DNA of 8,582 bases from Candidatus Gottesmanbacteria bacterium RIFCSPLOWO2_01_FULL_49_10 (GTDB taxonomy: Bacteria > Patescibacteriota > Microgenomatia > UBA10105 > UBA927), in NCBI GenBank assembly GCA_001781025.1, contig MFJZ01000058.1, positions 3,778-12,359 of the forward strand, in the 5' to 3' direction. Numbering within the stretch: the first letter of the stretch is position 1; every line of letters starts with the position of its first letter. The translations under genes and the position numbers were made by a program. The notes beneath the pieces are model-generated. The model saw only the letters and a program-made list of their open reading frames with translations. It was not told where the DNA came from and did no database searches. Shown here piece after piece: positions 5,777-8,582 of this stretch.

Positions 5777-6886
5777 TATATTCACATAGACCCTGAGCGT
5801 TTCAGAGGAAAGCGTGGACCATGAGTATCGGGTAAGTAGTCGGCTGACTTTATCTTGATTTATGGCGCTTCGTTTGGCAACAGCAGCAGACAACTTCTGA
5901 GCTAGTTCTTTGAAGTCCGATGGATGGAAGTACGTAGCTTGATCGCCAAGTATCTCATGAAAAACCGGTATATCAGACACGATCACCGGGCATCCAAGGG
6001 CAAGCGCTTCAAGTGCCGGGAGGCCAAAGCCTTCCATGAGCGACGGAAAAACGAGCGCGATTGCATGGGCGTAGAGGTTAGCGAGCTGCCTATCGTCGGC
6101 TTGCCCAAAAAAGATAACGTTATCATCGAGATTTAAGTTGTGAACATATTCCATTATCCTCCGATAAAAAAAGTCATCTTTACCTACCAATACAAGCCGT
6201 ACCTGATTGGAACTTGTAGGAACTTGTAGGAACTTGTTGAAAGCGCGCAGTAACGTTTCCAGACTCTTGTGTGGGTACGCATTGCCAACATATAAAAAAT
6301 AAGGATTTTCAATGAGTGGTTTTTGACTTTTGACTTTTGACTTTTGACTTTTGACTTTTTCATCCACTCCCTCATACGCCACAATAATTTTCATAGGATC
6401 AATACCGAAATGATCAACGACTTCCTGCTTGGTTGTTTTTGATACAGCCAATATAGCCCTCGCCCGCCGAAGTCCCAACTCAAGGGCAATCCTGTACCCC
6501 AATCGTCGGAATTTATAAAACAATAACGGCAATGTTGTCGCCTTCCCTGTATCGAAATGAAGGATGGTCAAATCATGAATGGTCGCCACCATCCTGCCGG
6601 GGTAAAAGATCGGTATATTGAAGTATGGGATATGGACAAGATCAAGCCGGGCGTTGAAAAGTATCCATGGCATGATCAGTTGTTCGGCAAACGTATGCCA
6701 TGGGACTTCCGCAAGCGCTTTTGACCACCGTGCGTTTGGAGGACTGAAGGAGTCGTATGCGCTCGCTCGTAAAAACACGACGTACTCATTCGTTTTGTCT
6801 TGCGTGGCAAGCTCACCCACGAGATTTCTGATATATCTTCCCACGCCGGTTTCACGTATGAGTCTTGCGTCTATACCGATCTTCAT
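5771..6886 (-). CDS. GT4 family glycosyltransferase
   Basis: This is a 371-residue GT-B enzyme of family GT4, predicted to extend the lipid-linked glycan in the cytoplasm. The N-terminus MKIGIDARLI, with GVGRYIRNL at 15-23, is the typical acceptor-domain start. ATIHDLTIL (101-109) and ILAVSK (145-150) are family strands. The C-terminal domain opens with YFLYVGNAYPHKSLETLLRAF (196-216), and the donor-site E-x7-E is E285/E293 in SLMEGFGLPALEALALGCPVI. This N-terminal style is common in mannosyl- and rhamnosyl-transferases. Two tandem-repeat tracts lie in the gene: a heptamer in the interdomain linker (176-189) and a 10-bp unit in the loop at 217-226. The reading frame is intact through both. 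The start overlaps the GT2 stop by 4 nt (ATGA) and lacks a Shine-Dalgarno, so coupling is likely. The donor sugar cannot be assigned. Confidence 0.9.
   Translation of the reverse strand: MKIGIDARLIRETGVGRYIRNLVGELATQDKTNEYVVFLRASAYDSFSPPNARWSKALAEVPWHTFAEQLIMPWILFNARLDLVHIPYFNIPIFYPGRMVATIHDLTILHFDTGKATTLPLLFYKFRRLGYRIALELGLRRARAILAVSKTTKQEVVDHFGIDPMKIIVAYEGVDEKVKSQKSKVKSQKPLIENPYFLYVGNAYPHKSLETLLRAFNKFLQVPTSSNQVRLVLVGKDDFFYRRIMEYVHNLNLDDNVIFFGQADDRQLANLYAHAIALVFPSLMEGFGLPALEALALGCPVIVSDIPVFHEILGDQATYFHPSDFKELAQKLSAAVAKRSAINQDKVSRLLTRYSWSTLSSETLRVYVNIC
6209..6238. repeat. 10-bp tandem repeat (2.9 copies) in a GT4 loop
   Basis: The plus-strand unit GGAACTTGTA occurs at 6209-6218 and 6219-6228, with a third nearly complete copy at 6229-6237. 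It encodes residues 217-226 (NKFLQVPTSS), between the first helix and the next strand (LVLVG) of the C-terminal Rossmann domain, so on the surface. One unit lost or gained would shift the reading frame. Confidence 0.93.
6321..6359. repeat. Heptamer tandem repeat TTTTGAC (5.6 copies) in the linker of a GT4 gene
   Basis: Five perfect copies of TTTTGAC run from 6321 to 6355 on the plus strand, followed by a partial TTTT. On the coding strand (GTCAAAA)n is free of stop codons in all three phases and encodes VKSQKSKVKSQK at residues 178-189. This lies directly before YFLYVG, the start of the C-terminal domain: the same structural position as the 14-bp repeat in the other complete GT4 gene of this window. 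The same heptamer recurs in the GT2 gene. Confidence 0.96.
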
Positions 6887-7770
6887 AGCAGTGAACGAAG
6901 TTTGATACCCAATAACACGAGTGAAGACAGAAGCCAGCCATAGCGGTATCGGTAATGTTTGTTATAAAAAAGCCGCATTGCGTCATAAAAATGCTTCCTC
7001 GTATCTGCTCTCAAGGATTCGTCAGCATGTGCCAGTCCACTCTGATGCTTTTTATGGAGCACCGAGAGACCCGGGTAAAACTGAATACCCCATCCGGCCT
7101 CTTTTATACGGTAGCACCAGTCTATATCCTCTCCATACATGAAAAACGCCTCATCTAATAGACCAACCTGATCGATGACCTCCCGCCGTACGAAAAAAAA
7201 CGCTCCGGAAATACAGTCTACGTCATGAATCTCACTCATCGGCTTATACCCCTCATGATACTGCCCAAAAAGTCGGAATGACGGAAATAATTTCTCAAGC
7301 CCTATAAAATACGTTAAGGATGCCCATGGTGTCGGAAATCCTCGATGACACGCGGGATCCATGGAACCGTCGGTAAGCTTCACGAGGCACGTCAGCACTC
7401 CCACGTCTCGGTGCTCATCCATGTAGCGGATAAGCTCGCCCAACGTGCCGGGAGCAACTTCCGCATCCGAGTTAAGAAGCAGGACGTACCGCCCAGGTGA
7501 AGCCCTGATGCCACGGTTGTTGGCCGCCGCGAAACCTAAGTTAACTTTGTTGGTAATCAAATGGATCTTTACACTTTTGACTTTAGACTTTAGACTTTTG
7601 ACTTCTTCCGGGCTTCCGTCACTAGATGCATTATCCACGACGATTATTTCCCACCGATCATTCTTCTTGTGGGATAGCGCGATGGACCCCAAACACGCAC
7701 GGAGAAGCTCCCGCGTGTTGTAATTGACGATAACGATGGAAAGATCAGGTATTCCTTTTTGCTGTTTCAT
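6883..7770 (-). CDS. GT2 family glycosyltransferase, rhamnosyltransferase-like
   Basis: This is an inverting GT-A glycosyltransferase of family GT2, 295 residues from the ATG at 7770. The nucleotide-binding core is LSIVIVNYNT (10-19), VDNASSDGS (45-53) and NLGFAAANNRGI (77-88). The metal-binding DxD-like site is LLNSDAE (98-104), and the catalytic region is MYGEDIDWCYRIKEAGW (211-227). The layout resembles WbbL-type rhamnosyltransferases. A hydrophobic segment near the C-terminus (about 278-295) could sit on the membrane. An in-frame heptamer repeat encodes residues 56-66, in the loop between the two N-terminal motifs. An upstream in-frame ATG at 7812 would add 14 residues; I prefer 7770 because the family motif usually begins within about 10 residues of the start. 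The gene overlaps the upstream GT4 stop by 26 nt (68 nt if started at 7812). Neither start has a well-spaced Shine-Dalgarno. Confidence 0.9.
   Translation of the reverse strand: MKQQKGIPDLSIVIVNYNTRELLRACLGSIALSHKKNDRWEIIVVDNASSDGSPEEVKSLKSKVKSVKIHLITNKVNLGFAAANNRGIRASPGRYVLLLNSDAEVAPGTLGELIRYMDEHRDVGVLTCLVKLTDGSMDPACHRGFPTPWASLTYFIGLEKLFPSFRLFGQYHEGYKPMSEIHDVDCISGAFFFVRREVIDQVGLLDEAFFMYGEDIDWCYRIKEAGWGIQFYPGLSVLHKKHQSGLAHADESLRADTRKHFYDAMRLFYNKHYRYRYGWLLSSLVLLGIKLRSLL
7573..7604. repeat. Heptamer tandem repeat ACTTTWG (4.6 copies) in the GT2 gene
   Basis: Plus-strand units are ACTTTTG (7573-7579), ACTTTAG (7580-7586), ACTTTAG (7587-7593), ACTTTTG (7594-7600) and partial ACTT (7601-7604). 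ACTTTTG is a rotation of the TTTTGAC unit in the adjacent GT4 gene and has the same orientation relative to coding. It encodes EVKSLKSKVKS, in the loop between VDNASSDGS and NLGFAAAN. Shifting by one unit runs into a stop: one alternative frame reads TAA almost at once, the other a TAA about ten codons on. Confidence 0.93.
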
Positions 7771-8582
7771 ACCAGACGCGATCCATGGCTTTGGCGATAT
7801 TGTCCCAATCATATTCTTGTTCTATAGTCCTCCGTGCTTCCTTCGCTATCTCGATTCGCTTCCCGGAAGGCGAAAGGAGTCTATCAACGGCTGCGACGAG
7901 CTCTGCTTCCGTGTTTGCGATAAGCAATTCCTTGCCATCCGTCACATTGAGTCCTGCGGCTCCCAGTATCGTCGTGACCACGGGCAATCCACTCGCCATG
8001 GCCTCCAGTATTTTAAAGCTTGTCCCCCCACCGATTCTAATTGGCGCGAGTAAAAGATCTGCAGCATGAAATTCTTCTTCGATATTCTCCACATGCTCAA
8101 GCACTATCGCCTGATGGTTAACCGCGAGCTTTCGGATGGCAGAGGGTATACTTCGTCCCACAATCCGCAGCGTAGCCCCAGGATGACGCTTCTGAAGTAA
8201 AGGCCAAATTGATTGTACTAACCACGCGACTGCATCACGGTTCTGCATCCAGGTAAAGCTCCCTACAAACAGAAATACTGGAGTATCCCCAGCTTTTTTA
8301 AATTTATAACGAAACGACCTAATGTCGACACCATTTGGAACCACACTTACTGGGGAGGTAGACCCAATTTTTTCCCGAATGACGCGGGCGTCATCCTCTG
8401 ATACCGCAATAACGTGTGACGCACGCCTCCACACACGCTCTTCCCAAAACGCAAGCTTTAAAACATCCCAATAATATCCAGGGCGCAGGAGCACAAAAGG
8501 AGTCCTGCGTACGTATTCCATATAGACCGCGTATTCTATGTTGTGCGTGGCAACGACAATCGGAACGGTCGTTATTGGAACA
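7745..8582 (-). CDS. GT4 family glycosyltransferase, 5' end beyond the window (partial)
   Basis: The reading frame stays open from the TGA at 7745 to the right edge, giving 278 visible residues; the true start lies outside. The ATG at 8521 is internal, because the upstream codons encode VPIVVATHNIEYAVY, which contains the conserved THNIE motif of this GT4 subgroup. In visible-residue numbers, the second domain opens with VPNGVD (81-86) and VFLFVGSFTWMQN (102-114). The donor site is IRIGGGTSFKILEAMASGLPVV (181-202). Here the first Glu of E-x7-E is replaced by the Gly-rich form seen in Stp1/PEP-CTERM-type GT4 enzymes. About 100-120 N-terminal residues are missing compared with the usual length near 380-400. 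It should add a sugar to the same lipid-linked glycan as its neighbours. Unlike the other two GT4 genes it has no tandem repeat at the domain linker. Confidence 0.9.
   Translation of the reverse strand, partial: VPITTVPIVVATHNIEYAVYMEYVRRTPFVLLRPGYYWDVLKLAFWEERVWRRASHVIAVSEDDARVIREKIGSTSPVSVVPNGVDIRSFRYKFKKAGDTPVFLFVGSFTWMQNRDAVAWLVQSIWPLLQKRHPGATLRIVGRSIPSAIRKLAVNHQAIVLEHVENIEEEFHAADLLLAPIRIGGGTSFKILEAMASGLPVVTTILGAAGLNVTDGKELLIANTEAELVAAVDRLLSPSGKRIEIAKEARRTIEQEYDWDNIAKAMDRVWYETAKRNT

Noticed and set aside
6209..6359. CRISPR-like array suggested by closely spaced repeats
   Set aside because: Units are 7-10 bp, directly abutting with no spacers, and lie within an intact glycosyltransferase reading frame.
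4922..6885. Recoded TGA (glycine) as in Gracilibacteria/SR1
   Set aside because: TGA acts as the stop at 4922, 3783, 6883 and 7745, each at a natural protein end, and no domain is interrupted by in-frame TGA.

Overview
The window is an 8.6-kb piece of a cell-surface polysaccharide (exopolysaccharide, capsule or O-antigen-like) biosynthesis cluster. All eight genes lie on the minus strand, so transcription runs from high to low coordinates, and coding density is about 99%. The combination of features suggests a Candidate Phyla Radiation (Patescibacteria) genome: a DUF4012 membrane protein, a minimal PglC-sized sugar transferase, a BRO-N/DinD-like gene lodged among glycosyltransferases, many ATGA start/stop overlaps, hardly any Shine-Dalgarno sequences, and KSKVKSQK-type heptamer repeats inside proteins. 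This placement is inference, since there is no rRNA or ribosomal protein gene to confirm it. TGA is used as a normal stop at several gene ends, so the TGA-to-glycine code of Gracilibacteria and SR1 does not apply.

Layout in the direction of transcription: (1) a GT4 glycosyltransferase whose 5' end is cut off by the right window edge (8582 to 7745); (2) a GT2 rhamnosyltransferase-like enzyme (7770 to 6883); (3) a second GT4 enzyme (6886 to 5771); (4) a BRO-N/DinD-like protein (5758 to 4922); (5) a third GT4 enzyme, mannosyltransferase-like (4925 to 3783); (6) a single-domain mannose-1-phosphate guanylyltransferase, ManC type (3786 to 2704); (7) a monotopic phosphoglycosyl transferase, PglC/WcaJ-C-terminal type (2691 to 2053); (8) a large DUF4012 membrane-anchored extracytoplasmic protein (2000 to 21). 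Three junctions are 4-nt ATGA overlaps, one is a longer overlap, two are 12-bp gaps, and only the gap before the DUF4012 gene (52 bp) has room for a full promoter. That gap holds a consensus TTGACA with a 17-bp spacer, placed so that the transcript would be nearly leaderless.

How the genes fit together (inference from families): ManC makes GDP-mannose. The PglC-like enzyme loads the first sugar-1-phosphate onto undecaprenyl phosphate. The three GT4 enzymes and the GT2 enzyme extend the lipid-linked glycan. The DUF4012 protein acts outside the membrane in an unknown step. No flippase, polymerase or ligase lies in the window.

The most unusual signal is a set of four short tandem-repeat tracts (units of 7, 10, 14 and 7 bp) inside three of the four glycosyltransferase genes, all in predicted surface loops or the linker between the two GT-B domains. 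No unit length is a multiple of three, so gain or loss of one unit would frameshift the enzyme. The same heptamer occurs in two non-homologous genes. This makes the locus a candidate for slipped-strand phase variation of the surface glycan, or for a dispersed intragenic repeat family. The second unusual point is the phage/SOS-type BRO gene, translationally coupled to a glycosyltransferase and possibly carrying its own extended -10 promoter.
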